The translations under genes and the position numbers were made by a program. From Glycomyces buryatensis (GTDB lineage: Bacteria > Actinomycetota > Actinomycetes > Mycobacteriales > Micromonosporaceae), in contig NZ_STGY01000051.1 in the NCBI RefSeq assembly GCF_004912275.1, forward strand, positions 2,825 through 66,824: a stretch of 64,000 bases of DNA, read 5' to 3'. How positions within the stretch are numbered: the first letter of the stretch is position 1; every line of letters begins with the position of its first letter. Shown in pieces: positions 1 to 8,317 of the stretch. Below the pieces are notes generated by a model that did no database searches, was not told where the DNA came from, and was given only the letters and a program-made list of their open reading frames with translations.

Positions 1-741
1 AAACCCAGTCGCGTGGGCGAGGTCGGTTCCGACGAGGTGGTGAAGGCGCTGCGTGACGGCGGTCAGGTGACTACGTCGCGGCTCGCGCCGGAACTGCTGC
101 GCGAGACCTATAACCGGCTACTGGACGAGGGCGCGTCGGGAATCGTGTCGGTGCACCTGTCCGGGAAGCTCTCGGGGACGGTGGCCGCGGCTGAGGCCGC
201 TGCCGCCGGATTCGGCGGGCGGGTCGCGGTGGTCGACTCGCTGGGGGCCGGCATGGGCATCGGGTACCCGGCGCTCGCGGCCCTGGACGCGGCCGCGAAG
301 GGCGCCGATCAGCTGGCCTGCGCGGCCGCCGCGCAGGAGACCATCGCCCGGACGACCACCTACTTCTACCTCGACACCCTCGAACATCTGCGGCGCGGCG
401 GCCGGATCAGCGCCGCCAAGGCGTTCGTCGGGACCGCGCTGTCGGTGAAACCGATTCTGGGCGTTGACGACGGGCGCATCGACATGATCGAGAAGGTGCG
501 GACGCCGACCCGCGGGCTGCAGCGGCTGGCCGCCCTCGCGGTGTCCGACGCCGGGGAGGCCCCCGTCGAGATGACCGTGCACCACCTGGGGGCCGAGCGG
601 CGCGCCGAGGCCCTCGCGGGCTGGCTGCGCGAGCGGTTCGGCGAGCGTTTGCGCCGCATGGATGTGGTCGAGGTCGGCGCCGCGATCGGTGCTCACTGCG
701 GTCCCGGACTGGTCGGGGTCGTCACCAGGCGATTGGCCTGA
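1..741 (+). CDS. DegV family fatty-acid-binding protein (5' end cut by window edge)
   Basis: The reading frame is open from the first base and stops at 741, so the N-terminus lies outside the window. The visible 246 residues match the DegV/FakB family, proteins that bind one fatty acid in a pocket and, in Firmicutes, present it to a kinase. The family serine-containing segment (VSVHLSGKLSGT) is visible near residue 50, and the usual linker leading to LEHLRRGGRIS, which lines the lipid pocket, follows around residue 130. GC-rich third positions support coding. In actinomycetes degV commonly sits just upstream of comEA, as here, separated by 135 bp. No kinase partner is visible, so the physiological role is inferred from family only. 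Confidence 0.9.
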   Translation, partial: KPSRVGEVGSDEVVKALRDGGQVTTSRLAPELLRETYNRLLDEGASGIVSVHLSGKLSGTVAAAEAAAAGFGGRVAVVDSLGAGMGIGYPALAALDAAAKGADQLACAAAAQETIARTTTYFYLDTLEHLRRGGRISAAKAFVGTALSVKPILGVDDGRIDMIEKVRTPTRGLQRLAALAVSDAGEAPVEMTVHHLGAERRAEALAGWLRERFGERLRRMDVVEVGAAIGAHCGPGLVGVVTRRLA

Positions 742-796
742 GGCGCAGCGGCGCAGTGTGACAGCCCGGGGGAGTGATCGTCCACTCCGATCGTGG

Positions 797-826
797 TTAT
801 CCACAGGGTTTTCCGAGTTATCCACA
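797..826 (+). promoter_or_regulatory. Two perfect DnaA-box sequences upstream of comEA
   Basis: TTATCCACA occurs at 797-805 and again at 818-826 in the same orientation, 21 bp apart (two helical turns), in the short gap between degV and comEA. Both copies match the E. coli DnaA 9-mer exactly; actinobacterial origins more often use TTGTCCACA. A regulatory role for DnaA in competence-gene transcription is inference. No other oriC features (dnaA, dnaN, AT-rich unwinding region) are nearby. Confidence 0.6.
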
Positions 827-876
827 GGCCGAAAAATAGTCGGTCACGGCCGTACCCCCTGCTCGTTGAGCTGGGT

Positions 877-1695
877 ATGGAACGCCGAAACCAAATCGAG
901 CCCGCGGCCCTCGCCGCGAGGCTCCGCCTCAAACTCGACCAGGCCGATGCTCCGCCACCGCGGGACCCGGTGTGCCGGGAGACTGTCGACGCGAGCGACG
1001 GCGAGATCGCTGCCGAACCCGATGTCGAGCCCGAACGCACCTCTGTCGACGATTCCCCGGTGCGGAGCGGTGTGGCCGACCGCGCCGAAAAACTTCAGGC
1101 CCGTCTCGGTCTGTCCCATGTCAATCGGTGGGTGCTGGCGGGGGTGGCGATCGTTGTCGCCGCGGTCGGATTGTCGGTCACGGTGTTGTCGTGGCCGAAA
1201 ACGGAACCGGCCGCCACCGTTCCCGCGGCACCGGTCGAGACGGCCGCGGCGCCGGAGATGATCGTGGTGTCGGTGGCCGGCGCCGTGAATGAGCCGGGCA
1301 TCGTGGAATTGGAGTCCGGTGCGCGGGTCGCCGATGCGATCGAGGCCGCCGGGGGCCTGGCCGAAGGAGCGGATCCGGGGTTCCTCAACCTGGCGCGGGT
1401 GGTCGCCGACGGTGACCTGGTGGCGGTCACCGAGACCGAGGCGGCCCCCGGCGGCGAAGCGGCCACAGGGGAGGGCGAGACGGGTGGCGGTGCCTCGGCG
1501 GGGAATCTGGTCAATATCAATGTGGCCGATGCGACCGCCCTCGATGCCTTGAAGGGCATCGGCCCGGTGCTGGCGGAACGGATCGTCACCTACCGGGAGG
1601 ACAACGGCAGCTTCCAATCAGTGGATGAGCTGACGGAGGTCAGCGGTATCGGGCCGGCCCTGCTGGAGCAGATCCGGGACCAGGTGACGCTGTGA
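877..1695 (+). CDS. comEA: ComEA-type DNA-binding protein
   Basis: 272 residues, starting at ATG 877. ComEA anchors exogenous double-stranded DNA at the cell surface for transfer to the ComEC channel. Visible parts in order are a charged cytoplasmic N-terminus, one transmembrane helix at about residues 85-106, an extracytoplasmic SLBB domain at about 128-185 (VVSVAGAVNEPGIVEL) and a C-terminal helix-hairpin-helix pair at about 210-272 (LKGIGPVLAERI and VSGIGPALLEQI). An earlier in-frame start would add low-complexity residues across the DnaA boxes and is not preferred. The stop overlaps the GTG of comEC by four bases, so the two genes are translationally coupled. Whether this strain is naturally competent cannot be judged from two genes. 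Confidence 0.92.
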   Translation: MERRNQIEPAALAARLRLKLDQADAPPPRDPVCRETVDASDGEIAAEPDVEPERTSVDDSPVRSGVADRAEKLQARLGLSHVNRWVLAGVAIVVAAVGLSVTVLSWPKTEPAATVPAAPVETAAAPEMIVVSVAGAVNEPGIVELESGARVADAIEAAGGLAEGADPGFLNLARVVADGDLVAVTETEAAPGGEAATGEGETGGGASAGNLVNINVADATALDALKGIGPVLAERIVTYREDNGSFQSVDELTEVSGIGPALLEQIRDQVTL

Positions 1696-4043
1696 CGACC
1701 TTCGCGGAAGGCCACCGGGATGCGGCGGCCGTCGTTCGCCGGGACTGGCGACTTCCCTTGGCCGCCATCGGTGCCTGGGCCGCGGCCTTGGCCGGGCTCT
1801 ACGGCACCGCCTTCACCGGAGTCTTCACCGCGTGCGGCCTCGCCGCAATGGCGCTGCTGGGCTTCAAATGGCTGGACCTCAAAAGGCTGGGCATCAAAAG
1901 GGACTGCGGTGCCGCCGCGGCATTCGCCACGGTCGCCTTCGGCGGCGCGCTCGCCGCCGCCGTCACCTCCGTCCACACCCACGTACGCGACGACGACGAT
2001 CTCCAGCGCCTGGTACAGGCCGAAGCCGGCGGCAATGCCGAGCTCGTCGTAGACACCGTCCCCAAACCCTCCACCCGCAGCCCCGGCGTCTACACCGCCA
2101 GTGCCCACCTGCGGGGCTTCACCGAGGACGAGCGCGAGCTCCAGGGGAACTGGCGGGTCCTGCTGGTCGGCAGCGGGGAGGAATGGTCCGAAGTCATCGC
2201 AGGGCAGCGGATCGGCGTGGACGCGGTCCTGCGGGAGGCCGATCCGGGGCGCCTGACCGCGGCCGTGGTCAGCGCGCGGGGTCCGCCCGAGCCCGAGGGT
2301 CGGTCGGCGGCGCCGTACCTCCTGGCCGACCACGTCAGGGACCGGCTCACCGAGGCTGCGGCCGCAGCGCCCGAGCCGGAGTCGGGACTGATTCCGGCGC
2401 TGGCGGTCGGCGACGCGACCGGAATGGATGCCGGGCTCGCCGCGGACTTCCGCACCACCGGACTGGTGCACTTGGTGGTCGTGTCCGGATACCACCTGAG
2501 CCTGGTGGTCGGCGCGGCACTCGCGGTCGCCCTGCTCTTCCGGGCCGGGCCTCGGGCGCGGGTCGCGGTCGGCGCCATCGCCATTGCGGCGATCGTGCTC
2601 ATCGCCGGGCCGCAGCCGAGCGTGCTGCGGGCGGCGGTCATGGCCGGCATGATGCTGCTGGCCTTGGCGGCCGGGCGGCCAGCGGCGGCGATGCCGGCGC
2701 TCGCCACCGCCGTGTTGGTGCTGGTCCTGGTCGATCCGGACATGGCCGCGCAGCCGGGGTTCGCGCTCTCGGTGGCGGCGTGTGCCGGGCTGCTGCTCCT
2801 GGCGTTCAGGTGGGCGAAGCCGCTGGAGCACCGGGGCTGGCCGCAACCGGTGGCGCTGGCGGTCACGATTCCGGCCGCGACCCAGGTGGCGGTGACGCCG
2901 CTGCTGGTGATGCTGGTCGGCGGGATCAGCCTGGTGTCGATCCCGGTGAACCTGCTGGCGGCGTTGGTGGCCGCGCCGGTGGTGGTGCTGTCGGTGCTCG
3001 CGGCGGTCATGGCGGCGGTGTGGCTGCCCGCGGGGGAGTGGTGGGCCCGATTGGCGGCGATCCCGGCGCGCTGGCTGGTGTGGCTGGCCCAGACCGGGGC
3101 GGACGTGCCGGGCGCGATGCTGCCGTGGCCCAAGGGGTTGTGGTGGGGCCTGCTCGCGGCGCTCTGCTTGGCGTTCGTGATCGGGCTGCTGCACGTCCGG
3201 CGGCTGCGCAGGCCGTTGCTGGCCTTGATCGCGGTGGCGGCGTTGGGGATGCTCCCGGCCTGCCTGATCAGGGGCGGTCCGCCGTCGGGCTGGGTAGTGA
3301 CGATGTGCGATGTGGGGCAGGGAGATGCGCTGGTGCTGCCCGCCGGGGAGGCGGTGGTGGTGGTCGATGTCGGTCCCGATGCGGCGCTGGTGGACGCCTG
3401 CCTTGACGACCTGGGGGTCGATCGGATCGCGCTGCTGGTGTTGTCCCACTTCCATATCGACCACACGGCCGGGATCGGCGGGGTGGTGGAGGACCGGGAG
3501 GTGGATGCGATCTTGGCGCCGCCGCCGGGTGAGGCCGCGTACGGCTTCGAGCTGGTGAGCGAGGCCGCCGGAGAAATTCCGATGCTGGATGCGGTGCCCG
3601 GCCAGGAGTTCCGATTTGGGGCGACGCGATTGGAGGTGCTGGCGCCGCCCGAGTTGGCATTGAGCGGGACGCGCTCGGACCCGAACAACAACTCGGTGGC
3701 GCTTCGCGCGGAGGTGGCCGGTTCGAGCGTGCTGCTGACCGGTGACGTGGAGCTGGAGGGCCAAAGAGCGCTCCTCGGGGCGGGGCGGCTGGAAGCGGAA
3801 GTGCTCAAGCTCCCGCACCACGGTTCGGCATTCCAGGACGCCGAGTTCCTGGCGGCGGTGGACCCGACGGTGGCGCTGGTCGGAGTGGGACAGGACAACG
3901 ACTACGGCCACCCCGACCCGGGGCCGTTGGCCCTGTTGAGGGATGCCGGGAGTTTGGTCTTCCGCACCGATGAATCGGGGCGGATAACCGTCGCCCGCAA
4001 CGGCGACGAGTTTCAGGTGACGACCGAGAGAGGAGGCGGTTAG
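1692..4043 (+). CDS. comEC: ComEC/Rec2 competence channel protein
   Basis: 783 residues from GTG 1692, which overlaps the comEA stop. ComEC forms the membrane channel that takes up single-stranded DNA. The protein shows two early membrane segments, an extracytoplasmic OB-like domain near 100-210, a competence domain with many hydrophobic helices (about 230-520), and a C-terminal metallo-beta-lactamase domain from about 535. That domain carries MCDVGQGDAL and the metal motif HFHIDH, later LLTGDVE and KLPHHGS, and is thought to degrade the non-transported strand. Length is typical for the family and no key motif is missing. Confidence 0.95.
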   Translation: MTTFAEGHRDAAAVVRRDWRLPLAAIGAWAAALAGLYGTAFTGVFTACGLAAMALLGFKWLDLKRLGIKRDCGAAAAFATVAFGGALAAAVTSVHTHVRDDDDLQRLVQAEAGGNAELVVDTVPKPSTRSPGVYTASAHLRGFTEDERELQGNWRVLLVGSGEEWSEVIAGQRIGVDAVLREADPGRLTAAVVSARGPPEPEGRSAAPYLLADHVRDRLTEAAAAAPEPESGLIPALAVGDATGMDAGLAADFRTTGLVHLVVVSGYHLSLVVGAALAVALLFRAGPRARVAVGAIAIAAIVLIAGPQPSVLRAAVMAGMMLLALAAGRPAAAMPALATAVLVLVLVDPDMAAQPGFALSVAACAGLLLLAFRWAKPLEHRGWPQPVALAVTIPAATQVAVTPLLVMLVGGISLVSIPVNLLAALVAAPVVVLSVLAAVMAAVWLPAGEWWARLAAIPARWLVWLAQTGADVPGAMLPWPKGLWWGLLAALCLAFVIGLLHVRRLRRPLLALIAVAALGMLPACLIRGGPPSGWVVTMCDVGQGDALVLPAGEAVVVVDVGPDAALVDACLDDLGVDRIALLVLSHFHIDHTAGIGGVVEDREVDAILAPPPGEAAYGFELVSEAAGEIPMLDAVPGQEFRFGATRLEVLAPPELALSGTRSDPNNNSVALRAEVAGSSVLLTGDVELEGQRALLGAGRLEAEVLKLPHHGSAFQDAEFLAAVDPTVALVGVGQDNDYGHPDPGPLALLRDAGSLVFRTDESGRITVARNGDEFQVTTERGGG

Positions 4044-4528
4044 GAAATCGGAGGCGGTGGCGGTGGGTGGGCAAGGGGAAGGGGAAGGGGGGAGAAGCGC
4101 CTGGACGCACGCGGGAGTTTATGGGACGAGGTCGCCAACCTGGCGCTCGCGTTCAAGGACGCGCACCACGCGCGGGGGTACGTCCTCATCCGGGAGAGCG
4201 CGGCATTGAAGGGCACGGACGCGCGCGGCCGATGCCCGAAAGCAGGCAGTGAAAGCGGCGGTGGCGGACGGCGCCTCGAATGGCGCCGGTGGAGACATGG
4301 CAGCACCCCCAGCTCCTTGCCGGAGCTGTGGTGGACGAAGGGATGTGGGGCAGCATGAGACGAACTGGGACCTTCCGAGGGACGAACACCTGGCGATGCC
4401 GATCGAGTGAACGGCAAAGGCGGCGTTTCGGGCCGGAACGGGCTGCGGCGCTGGACGCGGGGGTCTTGCGGGCGACGTTCGCGTGGTCGAACCGGGGCGG
4501 GCCGCCGTGCGCGTGGGAGGATGGTGTG
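4044..4528. other. 485-bp spacer between comEC and holA, no confident gene
   Basis: It begins with a purine-rich run of GGGGAA-type repeats (about 4070-4095). Around 4100-4220 there is an in-frame plus-strand stretch with ordinary-looking codons (reading LWDEVANLALAFKDAHHARG) that lacks a convincing start. It may be a remnant of a small gene; I do not recognise it. The last 20 bases hold the holA ribosome-binding site. Confidence 0.4.
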
Positions 4529-5506
4529 GTGGCTGCACTCCAATCGATTCGCCTGGTGCTGGGCGACGACGAATTCCTCGCCGAGCGGGCCGCCGCCGAA
4601 TACATTGCGGCGGTTCGCGCCGAGTTCCCATCCTCCGACCCCCCGCCGGCGGTCAACCGCATCACCGGCGGTGAGCTCACCGCCGGTGCTATTGCCGAGC
4701 TGACCAGTCCGACGCTGTTCGGCGGCGCGGTCGTCGCCGTCATCGCCTCGGCCCACGACGCCGACAAGGACACCATCGCCGCGATCCTCGCCTACGCGAA
4801 GCAGCCGGCACCCGACATCTACCTCGCGGTGTGCCACAACGGCGGCAACAAGGGCAAGGCCCTCGCCGAAGGGCTCAAGAAGCTCGATGTCGACCTGGTT
4901 CGCGCCTCCAAGATCAAGCGCCAACCCGACCGGGTCGCGTTCGTGCGCGGCGAGCTGCGCGCCGCGGGGGCCTCGCCCCGTTCGGCCTCAGCCGAGATCG
5001 CCGACACCATCATTCAGGCCGTCGGCTCTGACCTGCGCGAGCTCGCCTCGGCGAGCGCCCAGCTCGTATCCGACACCGAGGGCAATATCACAGTGGACAC
5101 CGTGGCGCAGTACTACTCGGGCCGCGCCGAGGTCACCGGCTTCAGCGTCGCCGATGCCGCCGTGGCCGGGAACGCTGGCGAGGCCCTGGGGGCGCTGCGA
5201 TGGGCCATGCAGGTCGGCGTGGACCCCGTTCCGATCGCCGACGCGCTCGCCATGGCGGTGCGCAACCTCTCACGGGTGGCCGCAGAGCGGGGCGGGGCGA
5301 ACCAGTTGGCCGGCCAGCTCGGCATGGCGCCGTGGCAGATCGACAAGGCCCGCCGCCAGGCCCGCACCTGGACCGCGGACGGGCTGGCCGAGGCGATGCG
5401 GGTGTGCGCCAAGCTCAACGGCGACGTCAAGGGCGGCGCCGACGACCGGGCCTGGGCCCTGGAACACGCGATCCTGAAGATCACACGATTGAGCGGTGGC
5501 CGATGA
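4529..5506 (+). CDS. holA: DNA polymerase III delta subunit
   Basis: 325 residues from GTG 4529. The start was chosen because GGGAGG at 4515-4520 sits about 8 nt upstream; GTG 4526 is an alternative. The delta subunit opens the beta sliding clamp within the clamp-loader complex. The N-terminus (LVLGDDEFLAERA) is typical, as is the degenerate P-loop-fold domain, followed by a helical middle domain (ELRELASASAQLVSDTEGNIT) and a C-terminal collar domain. comEC-holA-rpsT order is the standard actinobacterial arrangement. Its stop overlaps the next small reading frame (ATGA). Confidence 0.93.
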   Translation: MAALQSIRLVLGDDEFLAERAAAEYIAAVRAEFPSSDPPPAVNRITGGELTAGAIAELTSPTLFGGAVVAVIASAHDADKDTIAAILAYAKQPAPDIYLAVCHNGGNKGKALAEGLKKLDVDLVRASKIKRQPDRVAFVRGELRAAGASPRSASAEIADTIIQAVGSDLRELASASAQLVSDTEGNITVDTVAQYYSGRAEVTGFSVADAAVAGNAGEALGALRWAMQVGVDPVPIADALAMAVRNLSRVAAERGGANQLAGQLGMAPWQIDKARRQARTWTADGLAEAMRVCAKLNGDVKGGADDRAWALEHAILKITRLSGGR

Positions 5507-5613
5507 CCCGGCGGTTCTCGGCCCGGTTCGGGACCACGGAGGAGATGGACGGCGCGGGACTGCCCGAGGGCCGGTTCGACCTTATGCGCGGGGAGACGGG
5601 TGGAGGTGTCTGA
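5503..5613 (+). CDS. Small 36-residue reading frame coupled to holA
   Basis: ATG 5503 overlaps the holA stop codon in an ATGA arrangement, and the 36 codons have GC-rich third positions like the neighbours. The product (MTRRFSARFGTTEEMDGAGL...) has no domain I recognise. It overlaps the next gene start by about 14 nt. Translational coupling at both ends is the only support, so it may be a genuine small protein or chance. Confidence 0.3.
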   Translation: MTRRFSARFGTTEEMDGAGLPEGRFDLMRGETGGGV

Positions 5614-5851
5614 GTATCGTCACGGCCGTGTGAGCCGTCCCAAACGTCCTTGGTACTCACGGGCGCTGCGCCTGCGGAACCTGTACTTGTCCCATGCCTG
5701 GTGCGTGGTGTTCTTCGAGGGCTCGATCGCGCTCGGACTGCTCATGGCGCTCACCGAGCTGGTGTCGTGGTGGGTCGTGCCGGTGCTGCCGCTGGCGGTG
5801 GCCGCGATGGTGAAGCTCAACGACTTCATCGCCGGCACCGTCGACCGCTGA
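5600..5851 (+). CDS. Small membrane protein of unknown function
   Basis: 83 residues from GTG 5600; GTG 5606 and a GTG near 5630 are alternatives, and GGGAGA at 5591-5596 is the nearest ribosome-binding sequence. A basic N-terminus (RPKRPWYSRALRLRN) precedes two hydrophobic helices at about residues 36-52 and 56-72. No catalytic motif is visible. It is co-directional with holA and convergent with rpsT, with a hairpin between them. The family is not recognised. Confidence 0.6.
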   Translation: MEVSEYRHGRVSRPKRPWYSRALRLRNLYLSHAWCVVFFEGSIALGLLMALTELVSWWVVPVLPLAVAAMVKLNDFIAGTVDR

Positions 5852-5889
5852 CAGCCCGCCCTCCGACAAGGCTTACGAAGGCAAGCCGA

Positions 5890-5919
5890 AGACCCCGACG
5901 GGAGGGCCCGTCAGGGTCT
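5890..5919. terminator. Hairpin between convergent genes, probable bidirectional terminator
   Basis: AGACCCCGACGGG pairs with CCCGTCAGGGTCT, with one mismatch and a short loop, in the 97-bp gap between the small membrane-protein gene (plus) and rpsT (minus). There is no long T tract, as is common in actinomycetes. Confidence 0.65.
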
Positions 5920-5948
5920 CTAAAGCTTGTGTGCTGGGCGGGCCCGCT

Positions 5949-6221
5949 TTACGCGGCGCTGGCCAGCTTGTTGTAGGACGCGGCCAGCTTGGACTTGCGC
6001 TGGGCGGCCTGGTTCTTGTGAATGACACCCTTGGTGGCGGCCTTGTCCAGCTCACGGCTGGCGGCGCGCAGGTGGGATTCGGCGGCGGTGACGTCACCGG
6101 TGGCCGCAGCCTCACGGTACTTCCGGACGGCGGTCTTCAGCGACGACTTCACGGCCTTGTTACGCATCCGGCGCTTCTCGTTCGTCAGAATGCGCTTTTC
6201 CTTGGACTTAATGTTCGCCAC
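5949..6221 (-). CDS. rpsT: 30S ribosomal protein S20
   Basis: 90 residues beginning [11 protein letters not shown], the canonical S20 start, with the full Lys/Arg/Ala-rich helical body. S20 binds the 5' domain and helix 44 of 16S rRNA in the small subunit. It is a single-gene unit on the minus strand opposite holA, the usual arrangement. Upstream sequence 6222-6364 should hold its promoter. Confidence 0.97.
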   Translation of the reverse strand: MANIKSKEKRILTNEKRRMRNKAVKSSLKTAVRKYREAAATGDVTAAESHLRAASRELDKAATKGVIHKNQAAQRKSKLAASYNKLASAA

Positions 6222-6364
6222 GCGTGAAGCCTCAGTCTCGTGATTACTTGGTTCCTTACAGAATCGCGTCGGGCAAATGACAGCACCGCGCGACGATCAA
6301 CGTTAGCAGAAGCCGAGCGACGTACACGGCTCGGGAGTCTGACCGCGAGCCAGATTACACCAGG

Positions 6365-7000
6365 TCACTTGCCTTCCCGCCCGGGGCGAGCCCCGCTGTC
6401 GCGCACCTGACCCGCCCGGCCCGCCAGCGCGGGCATGAACACGTCGTCGACGATCTCGGTGATCGCCCCCTCGGGGAGATCGCCGGTGAGGAGGAACTGG
6501 CTGCGCGCCAAGTCGATCGGCAGCATTTGCAGCCGGTCGTTCAACTGCTCGGGGGTGGCTTCGCCGCGTTCGAGGGCGCGCGCGATCACCACATTGGTCA
6601 TGAGGTTCCGGATATTTCGTTGGAGCTGCTCCAGGAAATGGGACTCCTCGGCCTCGGGCTGTTGGCTCACGTGGATGAGCAGGCCGAGCATCGGCGACCG
6701 GCCGAGCGTGAGCATCCGGGTGCGCATGAGGGAGAGCAAGGCCACGGTGTCGTCCCGGATCGAACCGGTGTCGGGGATCGATTCGCGGTCCGGCATGAAG
6801 TGCACCGCGGCGGCGGCCAGGAGCTCGATCCGTCCCGGCCAGCGCCGGTAGAGGACCGGTTTGCTGGTGCCGGCCCGTTTGGCGACGCCGTCCATCGTGA
6901 GCTTCGTGAAGCCCACTTCCTGGAGTTCGTCCCAGACGGCCTGGTAGATCGCCTCTTCGAGTTCCTTGCCCCGGCGTCTGGCCGCGGGTTCGCGCCCCAT
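6365..7000 (-). CDS. TetR/AcrR family repressor
   Basis: 211 residues. The N-terminal helix-turn-helix (LTMDGVAKRAGTSKPVLYRRW, about residues 34-54) is typical of TetR regulators, followed by an all-helical ligand domain containing YRRWPGRIELL and a TetR_C-type segment. It is divergent from a membrane-protein gene, and two palindromic sites lie between them. The likely role is ligand-relieved repression of both transcripts. The ligand is unknown. Confidence 0.9.
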   Translation of the reverse strand: MGREPAARRRGKELEEAIYQAVWDELQEVGFTKLTMDGVAKRAGTSKPVLYRRWPGRIELLAAAAVHFMPDRESIPDTGSIRDDTVALLSLMRTRMLTLGRSPMLGLLIHVSQQPEAEESHFLEQLQRNIRNLMTNVVIARALERGEATPEQLNDRLQMLPIDLARSQFLLTGDLPEGAITEIVDDVFMPALAGRAGQVRDSGARPGREGK

Positions 7001-7012
7001 CGAGCCCCCTCT

Positions 7013-7070
7013 AGATACGAGCAGTTTCTTATGCTATACCTAGATCATAGCTTAGATACGAGCCGTATCT
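7013..7070. promoter_or_regulatory. Twin operator sites for the divergent TetR gene
   Basis: AGATACGAGCCGTATCT at 7054-7070 is a perfect 7-bp inverted repeat around AGC. A second copy, AGATACGAGCAGTTTCT at 7013-7029, keeps the left arm and a degraded right arm. They are 41 bp apart in the 79-bp gap between divergent genes. Confidence 0.75.
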
Positions 7071-7079
7071 TACGGACGA

Positions 7080-8135
7080 ATGGAAGCGAACATGGAAACC
7101 GCACCCACCACACCCACACCCGCCCGCACCCCCGTCGGCAAGGTCCTCGGCATCAGCCTCGGCCTGGCCGTCCTCGTCGGCGTCATCACCCTCGCCTTCG
7201 CCTGGCCCTCGACCGACATGGGCCCGGGCGAGGTCCCGATCGCCGTCGTCGGCCCGCCCGAGGCCGCGGACCAGGTCGCCGGGCAGCTCGACGAGGCCCA
7301 GCCCGACGGCTTCGACGTCATCTCGGCGGCCGACGCCGACGCGGCCATCGAGATGATCGAGCAACGCGAGGTCTACGCCGCGCTGGCGATCGGCCCCGAC
7401 GGTGTGAACCTCTACACCGCCTCGGCGGCCTCCCCGGGCATCGCCCGCCTGGTCGGCGGGATCGCCGACCAGATCGCGGCCGGCATGGGCGAGCAGGCCG
7501 GGCAGCCCGGCAGCGTCACGGTCACCACCGAGGACGTCGCCCCGCTGCCCGCGAACGACCCCAACGGAGCCGGACTGGGCGCCTCGGCGTTCCCGATGGC
7601 CGTCGGCGGGATCATCATCGCCGCGCTCCTGGGCATGAACGTGCGCGGTTCGGGTCGCCAGATCGTCGGTGCGGTCCTCGCGCCGCTGGCCGTCGGCGCG
7701 ACCGTTGCGGCGCTGCTGCTCTACGTCCTCGAGGCCATCGAGGGCGACTACCTGGTCGTCGCCGGGGCGGTGTCGCTCACCCTGCTGGCGGCGGCCTGGG
7801 CGGTGCTCGGGTTGCAGAAGGTCTTCGGCCGCATCGGTTTGATCCTCGGCGCGGCCACGATCATGCTGGTCGGCAATCCGCTGTCGGGCATGGTTACCGG
7901 GCCGGAGATGCTGCCCGCCCCGTGGGGCGAGTTCGGGCAGTTCCTGACACCGGGAGCAGGGGCCACCCTGTTGAAGTCCGTGGCGTTCTTCGACAACTAC
8001 GGCGCCACCACCGCCGTGGTCGTGCTCGCCTCCTGGCTGGCCGGCGGGATCGTCCTGTTCACCATCGGCGCCGTCCGCGCCAAGGTGAAGGCCGTCGGAG
8101 CCGATGCCTCGGAACCGGTCGGGGTCGCCGTTTAG
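7080..8135 (+). CDS. ABC-2/YhgE-like membrane protein under TetR control
   Basis: 351 residues from ATG 7080. One N-terminal transmembrane helix (about 20-40) is followed by an extracytoplasmic segment of about 130 residues and a C-terminal block of five to six hydrophobic helices (about 175-340). This is the layout of DUF3533/YhgE-Pip-type ABC-2 permease relatives. No ATPase gene is adjacent, so a transport function is uncertain. Divergent pairing with a TetR gene suggests induction by a toxic small molecule. Confidence 0.6.
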   Translation: MEANMETAPTTPTPARTPVGKVLGISLGLAVLVGVITLAFAWPSTDMGPGEVPIAVVGPPEAADQVAGQLDEAQPDGFDVISAADADAAIEMIEQREVYAALAIGPDGVNLYTASAASPGIARLVGGIADQIAAGMGEQAGQPGSVTVTTEDVAPLPANDPNGAGLGASAFPMAVGGIIIAALLGMNVRGSGRQIVGAVLAPLAVGATVAALLLYVLEAIEGDYLVVAGAVSLTLLAAAWAVLGLQKVFGRIGLILGAATIMLVGNPLSGMVTGPEMLPAPWGEFGQFLTPGAGATLLKSVAFFDNYGATTAVVVLASWLAGGIVLFTIGAVRAKVKAVGADASEPVGVAV

Positions 8136-8178
8136 ATATACGCGAGTCAGGGTCGCCTCCGCGGCGTCGCACCGAATA

Positions 8179-8212
8179 CCAGATCCTATAGGATATATCC
8201 TATAGGATCTGG
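8179..8212. promoter_or_regulatory. 34-bp perfect palindrome upstream of lepA
   Basis: Bases 8179-8212 are identical to their own reverse complement. The site contains ATCCTATAGGAT twice (8183-8194 and 8197-8208), each copy itself a palindrome, separated by AT. It is strikingly AT-rich for this genome and lies 43 bp after one gene and 106 bp before lepA. It could be a repressor operator (GntR-like spacing) or a hairpin. Confidence 0.7.
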
Positions 8213-8317
8213 AACGGCGGCGTGGTGGGGGCGGCCTTTTGCCACGGGTGAGCGGGGATACGTCGACCGGTAAGGCAGAATTGGAGCGCCCACCCCACAC
8301 GAGCAAGGAAGGCCAAC

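Noticed and set aside
797-826. Chromosomal origin of replication
   Set aside because: Only two DnaA boxes, no dnaA/dnaN/rpmH and no AT-rich region; a promoter role is more likely.
1590-3911. 773-codon minus-strand open frame opposite comEC
   Set aside because: High-GC shadow of comEC: His/Arg/Pro-rich, no domain. Same reasoning applies to long antisense frames opposite lepA (8186-10207), phoD (10206-12893) and jetC (42478-45054).
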